Origin: CAIWHR01 sp963836265 | Lineage (GTDB): Bacteria; Pseudomonadota; Gammaproteobacteria; Burkholderiales; Casimicrobiaceae | DNA length: 64,000 bases | Direction of reading: 5' to 3' | NCBI GenBank assembly: GCA_963836265.1 | Contig: CAWIIO010000004.1 | Span: forward strand, 62,001 to 126,000 | In this document: positions 26,296 to 36,463 of the stretch, piece after piece | Numbering within the stretch: the stretch's first letter is position 1 | Layout: every line of letters begins with the position of its first letter | Notes under the pieces: generated by a model | Told to the model about the DNA's origin: nothing | What the model saw: only the letters and a program-made list of their open reading frames with translations | The model's database searches: none | Program-made: the position numbers and the translations under genes

Positions 26296-27996
26296 TTACG
26301 CGCTTCTACGCCAGCTCGGGAGGAACTCCCATCTTTCCTCCAGGGCGTCACTAAAGATGAGGCGTCCCGCCTTGCTGAAACTGTGCGTAGCAATAATCCT
26401 CTTGTCCCATTTTGGTTGAATGAAATCAACTTCCTGTTCGACGTAATCCGATTCCGACATTTCGAGGATTTCCAGTATCCGGACTCCGTAGCCATACCGG
26501 ATCGAACAGTCTTGGGCGGGTCGGAAAAGCTTCCCTTCATGCTCATAGATCTTTCCCGCTGGCCTCGCTCTGGTCACGTCGGAGACGATAGGATTGCGAG
26601 GATGCGCCTTCCATTGGCCGCGCTCTAGCGTATCCGAGAAAAAGAGAAACAGGTCGTCATCGCTCGATCCGCTCTCGTGCTCGCGAATATTTGTAAAGAG
26701 CCACCACTTTCCTTGGTGGAAATGAACTGTCGTGTCCACTGCGTGTACGTCTCTCAGAAGCGTTTCGCAACGTTCCCACTTGTCGGGGAATGACACACAG
26801 CGATACAAATCCACTGTACGATTCTTCGCAGACTCCGGGATCAGAAAAAGTTGTCTATCATTTTCGAAAACGAATGGATTGGAGAGATGATAGCGCTCTT
26901 CAAGTACGCGTCGTGGCACGGTGTGAGTTCCGTCCTCATTGATTTCCATCGCCGAAATATAGCCCTTGTTCTGGCTATACTGAAGCTCCTCGATAAAGAC
27001 GTAGTTCCTCCCATCCTTGATCAGCGCATGCGGATCCGCCCAGAATCGATCCTGCGGCGGAGTGATCTTCGTGAAATGCGAGAGCGATGGCGAGGGCACG
27101 TTTCGAAGGTCGAATAGCAATATCCATTGGGTAGCCACAAAGAAGTTCCGGATGCGATTCGAATAGATCCGCCAGAATATCCGAAGTAGTAGCACAATTT
27201 CGTCGGATAGCCTCGGCATCGCCGACGGCCGATGAGAATCAAATGGTGGGCGGTCGCTATCTCGTTCAGCGTTTTCAAAAAAGAGAGCTGGCCCGAGCAG
27301 ATATAGTTCCTTCAATTTCCATGGTATTTGGCGCGACGCCTTCCAATACAGATTGTTCCTGTTGCGCCTCACCGATACGCAGCAAGTTGCCAGACGAGAT
27401 CGGCCGATGACTTTGTTGTCATCTGGAGTTTCGCGCAAAAGCTGCAGTGTCGAAGCGGTAACGGGCACGTTATGAAACACCTCCCAGAATCCGGCGGCGC
27501 CACCCCGGTTTACGCGGTTGTCGGTGTGAACGACTGACCACACGCCGTAATTCGCCACTCTCAAGATGTCGCGTTCAAGGGGGAAATCGCCCAATTTGAT
27601 GAAGACATCCACGTCGAATTCTCGGATCCTTTCTACATCGAATGGGTTGATGGCGGTGGTGGACGGCTCGCCTGAGGGAGTTACGTCCAGGCGCGGAATA
27701 CTGCGGAACTGCTCGAGGTCATTGCATACGGCAAGTGCGTAAGGATCATAGCCACCAACCTTTTCTTCCAGTGTTGCCAACAAAGCGTAGGTCATTCTCC
27801 GAATAGCTGTGGAGAAAAGTGTCGCGATCGTTCGGCGCCGATGTAGGCAGTAGTTTGCTGAGTCCGCATTGTCGTGAATAAACAGCACAAGTTCTGCGTA
27901 CTGGGATTTCATGACCCTTCGCAGCATCGCGCATTCCCAAGCGAGCAGATCCCGCGTCTCAACGAGAAGGCCGACTCTAAGTTTCCTGGTTGGCAT
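26296..27996 (-). CDS. Glucosamine-inositolphosphorylceramide-transferase-like protein
   Basis: A protein of 566 residues from the ATG at 27996 (MPTRKLRVGLLVE); the frame is open to 28068 but would then overlap the asparagine synthase gene. The N-terminal half resembles a formyltransferase-like nucleotide-binding fold (FDVERIREFDVDVFIKLGDF, NYGVWSVVHTDNR). The C-terminal half has the beta-propeller-like signature of plant and bacterial GINT1-type proteins: DRFWADPHALIKDGRNYVF, KGYISAM, YHLSNPFVFEND and NRTVDLYRC. This family is linked to glycan synthesis but the bacterial reaction is not established. It is richer in A+T than its neighbours, suggesting separate ancestry. Last gene of the minus EPS operon. 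Confidence 0.72.
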   Translation of the reverse strand: MPTRKLRVGLLVETRDLLAWECAMLRRVMKSQYAELVLFIHDNADSANYCLHRRRTIATLFSTAIRRMTYALLATLEEKVGGYDPYALAVCNDLEQFRSIPRLDVTPSGEPSTTAINPFDVERIREFDVDVFIKLGDFPLERDILRVANYGVWSVVHTDNRVNRGGAAGFWEVFHNVPVTASTLQLLRETPDDNKVIGRSRLATCCVSVRRNRNNLYWKASRQIPWKLKELYLLGPALFFENAERDSDRPPFDSHRPSAMPRLSDEIVLLLRIFWRIYSNRIRNFFVATQWILLFDLRNVPSPSLSHFTKITPPQDRFWADPHALIKDGRNYVFIEELQYSQNKGYISAMEINEDGTHTVPRRVLEERYHLSNPFVFENDRQLFLIPESAKNRTVDLYRCVSFPDKWERCETLLRDVHAVDTTVHFHQGKWWLFTNIREHESGSSDDDLFLFFSDTLERGQWKAHPRNPIVSDVTRARPAGKIYEHEGKLFRPAQDCSIRYGYGVRILEILEMSESDYVEQEVDFIQPKWDKRIIATHSFSKAGRLIFSDALEERWEFLPSWRRSA

Positions 27997-28013
27997 GCTC
28001 GAGACGCTTGCGC

Positions 28014-29888
28014 TCAGGGATCGGCACCTTGCTGTCTGCGCCAACACCCGAACATCAACAGCGCCCAAAGACGGGATTTGTGTCCGTCATCGCCGGAGTC
28101 AAATTCCCGCAGGGTCTGCTCGGCGACCGCACCGGAAAGCGGTGCCATGACGTGGGCGTCCAGCAGCGTTTCGTGGAGTACCTTGCGAAGCGGCCCGCGC
28201 AACCAGGCTGCCAATGGAATGCCAAACCCCATCTTGGGTCGATGCACGAAGTCGGCGGGGAAATAGCGCTCCGCCAGCCTTTTCAACAGGTATTTGCCGA
28301 CCTGATTCTTGACCTTGTACTGCACGGGCAGTCGAGCGCAGAATTCGATAACTTCGTGGTCTAGCAGTGGCGAGCGGGTTTCGAGGCCGCAGTGCATGGA
28401 GGCAATGTCCATTTTTACCAACAAGCAGCCCGGCAGGTAGATATGGTTGTCAAGCCAGAGCATTCGGTCGATCGCGTTATCGGCATGGGCGAAGGCGCCC
28501 TCCAGCCAGCGAGCGCGCCAGTTCCGCAACAGAACATTCGGGCCGTCAGGCAACAATTCCCTGCGTGCCGCATCGTGCCAGAAGCCGGCAAACATAATGA
28601 CTGACCGCAGTTCCGGGTTGGAATATTGCAGCATGAGCCTTCTTGCCACGCGTCCGCGAAGGCTCTTCACGTCCTGAAGGCGCGAAGCCATGTCCGCGAG
28701 ACGCGCGGGGGACAACCATCCGCCTAGCAGCGCGGAGGAGCGCAGCGCCAATTTCGGCAGGCGATAGCGCTGATATCCGCCCAGCAATTCATCGCCGCCA
28801 TCCCCGTTCAGGGCCACCGGGACATGATGACGCACGTTGGCGGAGACGAAGAACGATGGTACTGCTGATTCATCAGCATAAGGCTCGCCATAATGCCGAG
28901 CCAGGCGGGGCAGCAGGTGCTCCACTTCGCCCTTGACGATATTGGGATGATGCTGTGTGCCGCAGCGCTCGGCGGCCTGGTGCGCCCAAGGTAGTTCATT
29001 GAACGCTTCTTCCTCGAAACCGATGCTGAAGGTGCGCACTGGTTCGCTGCTGAGTTTGGACATTAAAGCAACGACCACACTGGAATCGACGCCGCCGCTC
29101 AGCATCGCGCCCAACGGAACATCGGCAATCATGCGCAGGCGGACGGCTTCGGTCAGCTTTTCCTCCAGCGCGTCCAGGGCGTCCGCTTCGCTGATGCAGA
29201 TCTTGTCGCGATAATCGACCTCCCAATATTTCTCGATCTTCAAGCCATCGTGGTCATAGACGGCGTAATGGGCCGGCGGTAGCTTGCGAATGCCGAGGTA
29301 GATGGTCCACGGCGCGGGAATGAACTGGCATTGCAGGAAGTACTCCAGGGCCTCCAGGTCCATCCCGCTATCGACGCCCGCGTGGCGGGAAAGTGGATGC
29401 AATTCGGAGCAGAACGCCAGCCCGGTTTGCGTGACCGCATAATTGAGAGGCTTTTTGCCCATCCGGTCACGGGCCAGAAAGAGCCGCTGCTGCTGCTCAT
29501 CCCAGATGGCAAGAGCGAACATGCCGCGCAGGAACTTGAGGCAATCGATGCCATGACGTCGGTAGAGGGTGAGGATCACCTCGGTATCGGAGTGGGACTT
29601 GAACACGTCGCCCGCCGATTCACACTTCTTGCGCAGATCCTGGAAGTTGTAGATCTCGCCATTGAAGACGATGGCATTGCCCGTGCCTGGATCGACCATC
29701 GGCTGATGGCCCGCGGGGCTGAGATCGACAATGCTCAAGCGGGCATGGCCGAGGGCGCAAACGCCGTTTGGAGACGACCAAAGGCCTCGATCATCCGGAC
29801 CGCGATGGGCGATGCCCGACACCATTGTGGCAACGGCACGTATGTCCGCGCCGGCCGTCCAGTTAAGTTCGCCCGCTATGCCGCACAT
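28014..29888 (-). CDS. asnB: Asparagine synthase (glutamine-hydrolysing), EPS-locus type
   Basis: A 624-residue amidotransferase. The N-terminal glutaminase begins MCGIAGE with Cys2 as nucleophile, followed by IAHRGPDDRG, ARLSIVDLS and FNGEIYNF. The synthetase half has the pyrophosphatase loop LSGGVDSSVVVA and ALNGDGGDELLGGY. In polysaccharide loci such proteins are thought to amidate sugar acids or other carboxylates rather than make free asparagine; that role is inferred. It starts 34 nt after the flippase and ends 17 nt before the next gene. A second full copy is at 39975 and a collapsed third at 43057. Confidence 0.92.
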   Translation of the reverse strand: MCGIAGELNWTAGADIRAVATMVSGIAHRGPDDRGLWSSPNGVCALGHARLSIVDLSPAGHQPMVDPGTGNAIVFNGEIYNFQDLRKKCESAGDVFKSHSDTEVILTLYRRHGIDCLKFLRGMFALAIWDEQQQRLFLARDRMGKKPLNYAVTQTGLAFCSELHPLSRHAGVDSGMDLEALEYFLQCQFIPAPWTIYLGIRKLPPAHYAVYDHDGLKIEKYWEVDYRDKICISEADALDALEEKLTEAVRLRMIADVPLGAMLSGGVDSSVVVALMSKLSSEPVRTFSIGFEEEAFNELPWAHQAAERCGTQHHPNIVKGEVEHLLPRLARHYGEPYADESAVPSFFVSANVRHHVPVALNGDGGDELLGGYQRYRLPKLALRSSALLGGWLSPARLADMASRLQDVKSLRGRVARRLMLQYSNPELRSVIMFAGFWHDAARRELLPDGPNVLLRNWRARWLEGAFAHADNAIDRMLWLDNHIYLPGCLLVKMDIASMHCGLETRSPLLDHEVIEFCARLPVQYKVKNQVGKYLLKRLAERYFPADFVHRPKMGFGIPLAAWLRGPLRKVLHETLLDAHVMAPLSGAVAEQTLREFDSGDDGHKSRLWALLMFGCWRRQQGADP

Positions 29889-29922
29889 GGCACTACCCCC
29901 TGACCAGACCGGCGCGCACGGG

Positions 29923-31371
29923 TCAAGGCGGGACCCTCAAGCGCAGATAGTCGACCCCTTTGACGCACCAGTCAGGTGCCATCATCCAGGCGATGATGGC
30001 CGCCACCGCAATCCCGATGGGCAGTTTCATCAACAGGCTGTAGGCCGCCGTCACATTCCACGGTCGGGCAAGGAAGGCTCCGGCGCCCAGGATGACGACC
30101 ATGGCTGGCGCGAGGCGGTGCCAGTGCAAATGAATGCGGACTTTGACCTGGGAGGTGACGAGGACGGCAAGAGAGATAAAGCCGAAGCTCGCGCACTGGG
30201 TTACGGCAGCGCCCAAGCCGCCGAAGCGTGGCACCAGGGCCAGATTAAGCAGGGCGCAAAACAGGCCGCCCAACAACCACCACAAGGCCGCCCAATTCAA
30301 CTGCTTGACGAGCAAGAGGCCGGTGTTGGCCAACTGCAGCACGCCATTAAAAAAGACGCCGCCGGCGATGTAGGGCACGTAGTCTGCGGCAGCATGAAAG
30401 CGTTCATTGGCCAACCAACGGACCACGTCGCCGCCGGCGGCGGCGACCGCGAGCCAGATGACTGCCATCAGTGCTGTGAGACGCGACATGAGGCGGCCCA
30501 GGGTGACTTTTGCCTGCGCCGGGTCCTGCTCGTACTCCCGCGAGGCCTCGAACAGCCACACTGAAGTGACGGCGTTGTTAATCATCATTCCCACGACGGA
30601 GACGCTGTAGCCGATCGAATAGACGCCCACCGCTTCGGCCCCATGATAGTGCTGAAGGAACCAGCGATCGGAAGAGCTCAGCAGCCAGTACATGGGCGCA
30701 GTAACGACACCCGCCAGACCGATCTTGATCAATGCCACACCTTCGTTGCGGGTCAGACCCGAGGCTTTCGCCAATCCGGCGATAGGCGGTGCGCCGAGCA
30801 GCATTACGGGAAGCAGATAGCCAAGGAGCAAGGGAAGCAGCAAGGCCATGGCGTCCTGCCGCCAAAAGACCGCAATGCCGATGCTTGCCGCCATGGAAAT
30901 GATTCCCGTAGCAATGATGCTCAGCGCCATGGCGCGATATCGGTCAGCGAGGCGCGCACGGGTTTGCGCCATCGTGTTGGTCGCCGAGAAGACAATGCCT
31001 GCCGCCAACAGGAGTGCGAGACGGCGATCCAGCCCGAAGAAATTCCCGCTGAAGAACCACCACACTGCCATGCTGACTAAGGCCGTTATCACCGCGCCCA
31101 GGATCGCGAAACGCCAGCAATAGTGCTCAACACTGATGCCGGTTGGCGGCTGGGCGCTGTGATACGCGCGCGCATACGACATGTCGATCCCGGCCAACCC
31201 CAACACCGACGCCAACGAGATCACCGTGCCTGCCAACGCCGCCACGCCGTAGGCGTGCGGGCTGAGCAAGCCGGTAAGGATGGGTATAGTGACGATCGAC
31301 AGCAACCGAACGACACCATTACTAAGCGTCAGTTGAGTCGTTGCGGAAAGAAGCCGGCTGGTGAAGGTCAT
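29923..31371 (-). CDS. Wzx-like polysaccharide flippase (MOP/oligosaccharidyl-lipid family)
   Basis: A 482-residue inner-membrane protein with 12-14 hydrophobic segments; starts such as SNGVVRLLSIVTIPILTGLL and SSDRWFLQHYHGAEAVGVYS are typical of lipid-linked oligosaccharide flippases. It should move undecaprenyl-linked EPS units to the periplasmic face. I chose the ATG at 31371, where homology and the first membrane segment begin; the frame is open upstream to 31665 but that extension is arginine-rich and unlike any flippase. A 426-nt gap separates it from the upstream kinase gene. Confidence 0.88.
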   Translation of the reverse strand: MTFTSRLLSATTQLTLSNGVVRLLSIVTIPILTGLLSPHAYGVAALAGTVISLASVLGLAGIDMSYARAYHSAQPPTGISVEHYCWRFAILGAVITALVSMAVWWFFSGNFFGLDRRLALLLAAGIVFSATNTMAQTRARLADRYRAMALSIIATGIISMAASIGIAVFWRQDAMALLLPLLLGYLLPVMLLGAPPIAGLAKASGLTRNEGVALIKIGLAGVVTAPMYWLLSSSDRWFLQHYHGAEAVGVYSIGYSVSVVGMMINNAVTSVWLFEASREYEQDPAQAKVTLGRLMSRLTALMAVIWLAVAAAGGDVVRWLANERFHAAADYVPYIAGGVFFNGVLQLANTGLLLVKQLNWAALWWLLGGLFCALLNLALVPRFGGLGAAVTQCASFGFISLAVLVTSQVKVRIHLHWHRLAPAMVVILGAGAFLARPWNVTAAYSLLMKLPIGIAVAAIIAWMMAPDWCVKGVDYLRLRVPP

Positions 31372-31797
31372 GGTCGAGTGATCGGAATTGGCGCGCCGGC
31401 TGGCGTGATCTCGAATCCGGGCAAATGCGCGTTTTCTGCGCGTTTCAGTAGCGCCGCCCTCATGGTGATCGGGGCGGCTCCTTGAGCTGATTGTCGATCG
31501 TGAGCGGGTGCGTGGCCGAATTCCGTGTCGTCCGCGCCGCCCCGACGATTTGGGTGCCGTCATCGGCTGCGGGGCTTCGGCAACGAAATGCGGTGTCCTA
31601 GCCGGAAACGTTGACGCGTCTTGACGTTGGGAGGAACGACTACGACACGTGCGACCTTGATGCACTCACGCGGAACGCCGGGGTTGAACAGCGGGATGCC
31701 TGATCCATACCGCGGCCAGACGTTGGCCGCAAGGGCGGATTCCAGCGGCTCACCATTGTCCCAGCGCTTCCCCGCGCCACTTCTCACCGCCTACCGG
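31372..31797. other. Gap between kinase and flippase genes, 426 bp
   Basis: The only sizeable break in the minus EPS operon. A 75-codon minus-strand frame at 31560-31787 has a protein-like segment (VARVVVVPPNVKTRQRFRLG) but no homology I recognise; it may be a gene remnant. A separate promoter for the flippase may lie here. Confidence 0.35.
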
Positions 31798-34161
31798 CTA
31801 CCGATTGGCCCCATACCCCGCCCCATACCAGTACTTCCCGTAGCCGGAGTACTCACCGTAATATTTCTCTGCCTTCTTGAAGTCCTGCTGGTTCAGCACC
31901 ACGCCGAAGAGGGGAATATTCGCGGCTGCGATTCGCCTGAGGGCTCGCTGAGCCAATGGAACGGGCGTGTCATCGGCCTTGACAACGAAGATCACGCCAG
32001 TGGACTGCGCACCGATCACCAGTGCATCAGAAACCAACTGCACCGGCGGGCTATCGACGATGATCATCTCGTATCCGGTGCGCAGCCCGTTCAGCAATTC
32101 GCTGAACGTGCGGGAAGCCAAAAGATCCTGTGGATTGGGCGGAATACGTCCGGCGGCAATCACGTGAAGGTTCGTTCCTTCAACCTGCAACAGGCATTCT
32201 TGCAACGTACCATCGCCCGAGAGCAACTCGGAAAGCCCCTTTTGGTCCGCCGCAATCTTCATCGCCTTGTCAAAGCAGGGTCTGCGCATGTCGCCCTCGA
32301 TGAGGAGCACGCGCTTGGTCCTCGCCTGCGCGTGGGCGAAATTTATAGCGAAAGTCGACTTTCCTTCCTCGAGCACGCACGACGTGACGGCTACGACCTG
32401 GTGGGGTGAATTCAAGACAGATAGCAGTACCTGGGTGGAGACCACACGTATCGATTCTGCGTAACGATCGTGTGGATGATCCAGTATCGCCTGCCTGTGA
32501 TTTCTATTTTTCCTTCTAGGTAAGATCGGTAATGCCGCCAGCAATTGTCGATGCAGCTTGTTCTCGACGTCTTCGCTTGTCTGCAATGTGTTCTTCAGGC
32601 GATACAAAATCACGGCGCCGAGCGCCCCGAGAATCAGACTTAATCCTGTAGCAATCGTTACGGTGCGTGTTTTGGCCGGCCGAATAGGCAACAACGCTGG
32701 CACGGCTGCATCAACAACGCGAGCATTGGGTACTTGGGCGTTCCTGGTGGCACTGGTTTCCTTGAAACGGGCCAAGAAGGTTTGGTAGAGCTGACGATTA
32801 GTTTCAACTTCTTGTTCGAGCATGCCCAGTTGGATTTCCTTGCGGTTTAGGCTCTGGATGGTGCCCTTCGATTGCGAAAGCGCTTCCTGAATAGCCGTCG
32901 CCGTGGCCCGGGCCGCTTCGTATTCCTTGACGACACTTGCGACCAGGTTCTGTATCTCCCTTCGTGTGTTGTCCCGCGCAGCGCTCAAGTCGGATTTTGC
33001 CGCGATAAATTTCGGATGCTCGGGTCCGTAGCGTTGCGAAATCTCAGCCAGTTTTTTTTTCGCTTCCGCTTCGATCTCCTTGGCCCGTTGTACCGATGAA
33101 CTCTTGACTACTGCCGGGACCGATTCGTAATTGGTGGTCTCACCTGCCTTGACTTGGTTGTAGGCCTGCTCAGCCTCCGATAGGCGAACCCGTGCGTCCA
33201 CTAGCTTTTGAGTAAGCGCATCGAGTTGCCTGGCAGTGCCGCCAAGCACCGTGCTCTTGTTGTCGAGCATGCCTTCCCGATCACGATAGGCCTGCAGCGC
33301 CTTTTCCGACGCGTTCAATTTTGCCTTCAATTCCGTCAGGCGTTCATTGATTTGCTCCCCCGCGTTTTGGTTGACGGTGGCGCGGGCGTCAAGATCCGCC
33401 TGGATGTACGCCTCGGCGGTTGCATTGGCCACGGCGGCAGCCAGTGCGGCGTCATGGGCCTCGAAGCTCACCTTGATCAATTGGGTTTGGCGCACGGGCT
33501 CGATGGACAGGCGCGCCGCATAACGCTTCAATACCTCGTCTTCGACCAACGCCTCGTCGAACCTCCTGGGAGGTCCCCAGAATAGCGCCTTCAATGCGGG
33601 AAGGTGCTCACCCGTCCAGGACTCGAGGAACGATGGCCTGGTCGCGCGGGGATCGAATTCTGGGTTTTCTGCCAGCTTTAGCTTGGTCACGACTCGCTGC
33701 GCGACATCGCGGGACTTCAGCACTTCGGCCTGCGTCTGGAAGTACTCTCGATAATATGCGCCTATGCTGCCGGACGCGTCGCCAATCGGCACCAGCTTTG
33801 CTGTATCAGTCGCGATCAATAGCATTGCGCTGGATCGGTAGACGGGACTCATCCGCGAAACAACTATGCTGGAGATGGCGGCGACAAGCACTGCGAGCGC
33901 GAGGATCCTCCACTTCCGCAACATAAGGGCTCGCCAGTACACGATATATTCTGGCGTTTCCTCGTGTGTCAAATGCTCCGGGGGTTGCGGCCAGTCGCGG
34001 TAGCGGCCCTCCGCGGTCGCGAGCTCGGTGGGCTGCCGCGTCTCGCCGTCGTGATGGAGCGCTGCGGGCACCAACTCTGGACGCTCACGTTCCATTCGGT
34101 CACGCCCCCCATTGGCAGCGCGCCTAAGCACGCGCGCGATGAAGGATCCGGGACCGTTCAT
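31798..34161 (-). CDS. Wzc-type chain-length regulator with BY-kinase domain
   Basis: A 787-residue inner-membrane protein. Order: cytoplasmic N-terminus, first membrane segment (ILALAVLVAAISSIVV), Wzz periplasmic domain, long coiled coil (LTELKAKLNASEKALQAYRD and following), GNVR segment, second membrane segment (TVTIATGLSLILGALGAVIL), then a bacterial tyrosine kinase with Walker A EEGKST, Walker A' LLIEGDMRRP and Walker B MIIVDSPPV. The C-terminus is a tyrosine cluster (EKYYGEYSGYGKYWYGAGYG), the autophosphorylation tail. I chose ATG 34161, directly after the exporter stop codon. It sets chain length and couples polymerisation to export. Confidence 0.92.
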   Translation of the reverse strand: MNGPGSFIARVLRRAANGGRDRMERERPELVPAALHHDGETRQPTELATAEGRYRDWPQPPEHLTHEETPEYIVYWRALMLRKWRILALAVLVAAISSIVVSRMSPVYRSSAMLLIATDTAKLVPIGDASGSIGAYYREYFQTQAEVLKSRDVAQRVVTKLKLAENPEFDPRATRPSFLESWTGEHLPALKALFWGPPRRFDEALVEDEVLKRYAARLSIEPVRQTQLIKVSFEAHDAALAAAVANATAEAYIQADLDARATVNQNAGEQINERLTELKAKLNASEKALQAYRDREGMLDNKSTVLGGTARQLDALTQKLVDARVRLSEAEQAYNQVKAGETTNYESVPAVVKSSSVQRAKEIEAEAKKKLAEISQRYGPEHPKFIAAKSDLSAARDNTRREIQNLVASVVKEYEAARATATAIQEALSQSKGTIQSLNRKEIQLGMLEQEVETNRQLYQTFLARFKETSATRNAQVPNARVVDAAVPALLPIRPAKTRTVTIATGLSLILGALGAVILYRLKNTLQTSEDVENKLHRQLLAALPILPRRKNRNHRQAILDHPHDRYAESIRVVSTQVLLSVLNSPHQVVAVTSCVLEEGKSTFAINFAHAQARTKRVLLIEGDMRRPCFDKAMKIAADQKGLSELLSGDGTLQECLLQVEGTNLHVIAAGRIPPNPQDLLASRTFSELLNGLRTGYEMIIVDSPPVQLVSDALVIGAQSTGVIFVVKADDTPVPLAQRALRRIAAANIPLFGVVLNQQDFKKAEKYYGEYSGYGKYWYGAGYGANR

Positions 34162-34162
34162 G

Positions 34163-34747
34163 CTAAAAGAAGCTCTCTTCAACGGTAATCGTGTCGCCTG
34201 GGGCGACATCCGCATTCAAGTCGACCTTGGTCGGCTGATGTACGGGATCTTTGTCCCGGACGATGAAGATCTTATTGACCGAGGCGCGCTCCTTGAAGCC
34301 GCCAGCGATTGATACTGCTTTGCGCACGTTCAACCCCGGCTGGAAAGGGTAGGCTCCGGGTTTTTCGATCATGCCATTTATGAAGAATGATCGATATTCG
34401 TCGATCCACACCGAGACCCTGGGATTCACCAGATAGCGCCCCTTCAGGCGGTCAGTGATCAGCCTCTCGATTTCGCCGACGGTCTTACCGAGCACTGGAA
34501 TTTCGCCGAGGATCGGAAACGACACCGTCCCAGCATCGGTAAGTCGCACCTTCTCCCGTGTAAAATCATCTTCGCCAAAAACACGTATCGAGATCACATC
34601 GCCAGAATTCAGCCGATAGGTTGATAGTGCATCTGTCTTGTTCTGTGCGAGCGCCTTCGTCACGAGCAAAGCACTCGCGAGCGAAACCACCAGCAGGACG
34701 ACCATTGGTGCGAAGGCCGGTATGCAACGGGGGTGTGATTGCAACAT
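34163..34747 (-). CDS. Wza-like polysaccharide export protein (Poly_export/SLBB)
   Basis: A 194-residue periplasmic/outer-membrane export protein, short for the family. It has a signal peptide ending near TKALAQN, then the Poly_export domain starting at STYRLNSGDVISIRVFGEDD, PILGEIPVLGKTVGEIE and an SLBB domain with INGMIEKPGAYPFQPG. No lipobox cysteine follows the signal, unlike classical Wza. It lies between the barrel protein gene and the kinase gene, the usual order for EPS export modules. Confidence 0.9.
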   Translation of the reverse strand: MLQSHPRCIPAFAPMVVLLVVSLASALLVTKALAQNKTDALSTYRLNSGDVISIRVFGEDDFTREKVRLTDAGTVSFPILGEIPVLGKTVGEIERLITDRLKGRYLVNPRVSVWIDEYRSFFINGMIEKPGAYPFQPGLNVRKAVSIAGGFKERASVNKIFIVRDKDPVHQPTKVDLNADVAPGDTITVEESFF

Positions 34748-34779
34748 GCTTGACAGCGATCAGTTAGGCGTTGTCGTCT

Positions 34780-36087
34780 CTACAGCGTGGCGGCGATCGA
34801 AACGATGACGACGTTGCGCGAATAGTCGAACGCATCGTCGGTCGAGTTGCGATTTTCGTGCGAAAGGTCGGCGCCGAGCCGTAACCAGCTGCGAATGTCG
34901 AAGTAGGCCCCGATGCCGAGCCTGCTGACACGATCGGTGCGCGTTATGTTTTGAAAATCAGAGTTCACGTAGGTGGCAAACACGCGAGTGAGAAGATAGC
35001 TCTTCCAATAATGTTCCCATCTCGCTCCGACCGTCGTATCAACGGTGAAGCCGCCAGTGCCGGTAGACTGCGTCGGCGCATACAATGCGACCACTTCGAC
35101 CGTCGAGTAAGTCCTCGGCAGCCATCGCAGCGCTGCCTCCGCGGTCGGGCCCGAATAACCGTTGAGCCCCTCCTGCTTGAACATTTGTGTGATGTAGCCG
35201 ACCTTTACGGTACCGGTGGTCGCCGCGGTGAAGTCCCACGTCGCCCCCAGAAGGTACCGCTGTTCGCTATTGTCCGTTGGCGCGGAGCGATAATCGTACC
35301 CGGTATAGCGGATCTCGGCCAACAGCCGCATTTCGGGCGCGATGCGGTCAAAGAATCGAGCGGCGCCGTCCCATGTCGACACGTCGAATGCCTGGGTAAT
35401 CTCGCGATCGTTCAGATATCGCTTATCGGTGGCGCCAAGGTCAAACTCCAACCTACCTTGTGCCGAAGGCGCGCCATATCCGAACGTCGCAATCGCGCCG
35501 CCGCCGTGCCAGCTATACGGTGTTGCGTTGAACGACCGGTCGATCGAACCGAAAGGGTCCTGCTTGTAAAGGTAAAATGCCGCCGCTTGCAAATCCGCGC
35601 GTGCAGTGAACTGATTGGTCGACGTAGCGGCGAGTGCGTGTTCGTTGAAGTCATTAGCGGAACTGCTGAGGTAGTGTCCGTAGTTCCCGCTGTAGGTCAG
35701 CGCGTAGATGTCGCCTCCCGTTTTCAGCTCCGCCCGTACGCGAGGCGACACCAGCAAGAAGGCGCTGCTAACCCGATTGTTGGGAACACCCGTCAAGTTG
35801 TCGTTGTAGCCGACGCCCAGCCCCAGAAACGGGTAGATGAAGATTGGTCCGGCCCGGATGAATCCCCTTTGCACTGGAAAGGCTGCCCCGCTTGCGAGAT
35901 CCGGGTTTGGCAGCGGCGAACCCGGATTCCCGGTGAGGAGACCGCTCCCGGTTGGCGCGATTGCGGTCGGCGCCGGTGCTCCCGGGTTCGTGCCGCCTCC
36001 AGGTACACCGGGAGGCGCCGGCGTCTGCCCTAGCGCGACGGCTGTCCATACGGCACCGGTCAGTAGAAAGGCGGTTCTATGAAGCAT
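34780..36087 (-). CDS. Outer-membrane beta-barrel protein of the EPS operon
   Basis: A 435-residue protein with signal peptide LLTGAVWTAVALGQ and a proline/glycine-rich linker, followed by alternating amphipathic strands ending in an aromatic/hydrophobic C-terminal strand (NVVIVSIAATL). RAELKTGGDIYALTYSGNYG and RWLPRTYSTVEVVALY fit the EpsL/BBP2-type barrels found in polysaccharide operons. It may form or assist the export pore together with the short Wza-like protein. Start taken as ATG 36087; the frame extends to a TTG at 36159 but the signal peptide begins at the ATG. Confidence 0.78.
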   Translation of the reverse strand: MLHRTAFLLTGAVWTAVALGQTPAPPGVPGGGTNPGAPAPTAIAPTGSGLLTGNPGSPLPNPDLASGAAFPVQRGFIRAGPIFIYPFLGLGVGYNDNLTGVPNNRVSSAFLLVSPRVRAELKTGGDIYALTYSGNYGHYLSSSANDFNEHALAATSTNQFTARADLQAAAFYLYKQDPFGSIDRSFNATPYSWHGGGAIATFGYGAPSAQGRLEFDLGATDKRYLNDREITQAFDVSTWDGAARFFDRIAPEMRLLAEIRYTGYDYRSAPTDNSEQRYLLGATWDFTAATTGTVKVGYITQMFKQEGLNGYSGPTAEAALRWLPRTYSTVEVVALYAPTQSTGTGGFTVDTTVGARWEHYWKSYLLTRVFATYVNSDFQNITRTDRVSRLGIGAYFDIRSWLRLGADLSHENRNSTDDAFDYSRNVVIVSIAATL

Positions 36088-36463
36088 CAAAAAGTGTACC
36101 GCTTCGGTCCACCCCAGCAGGGTTCCGCATTTTTTGTTTCGGCCAGCGACAAGCCCCAATCGGCCGCCTCTGGCCCGACCCTGCGCTGGTTCAAGAAATG
36201 CGCCAATCGCACCGCGGATGAGGGCCGCGTAGCGGATTCAACTTATCGGCGCAGCATCAGTGTTCATCATACCTCCCCGCGTGCCGCCTAAACAGATACT
36301 TGCATACCTAAACCTTGGCCTTGTATCGCACAAGTGGTAGACAAATGTCTGAAAATTGCGCTTGCCACCAAAATTGCCTCCGAAATACGCCATACTTCTC
36401 ATTTGCGGTAAGCGGTTGTCTCGAAAAACGAAATGACCGCCTCTGCGGCTGCGCCGCGCGTCA
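36088..36463. other. Divergent promoter region between the two EPS operons, 376 bp
   Basis: Lies between the minus export operon and the plus glycosyltransferase operon, so both promoters should be here. The middle is richer in A+T than the flanks. A palindrome AGACA-AA-TGTCT at 36339-36350 is a candidate operator. The 13-nt element shared by the matrix-protein promoters is not present. I could not place -35/-10 boxes with confidence. Confidence 0.4.
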
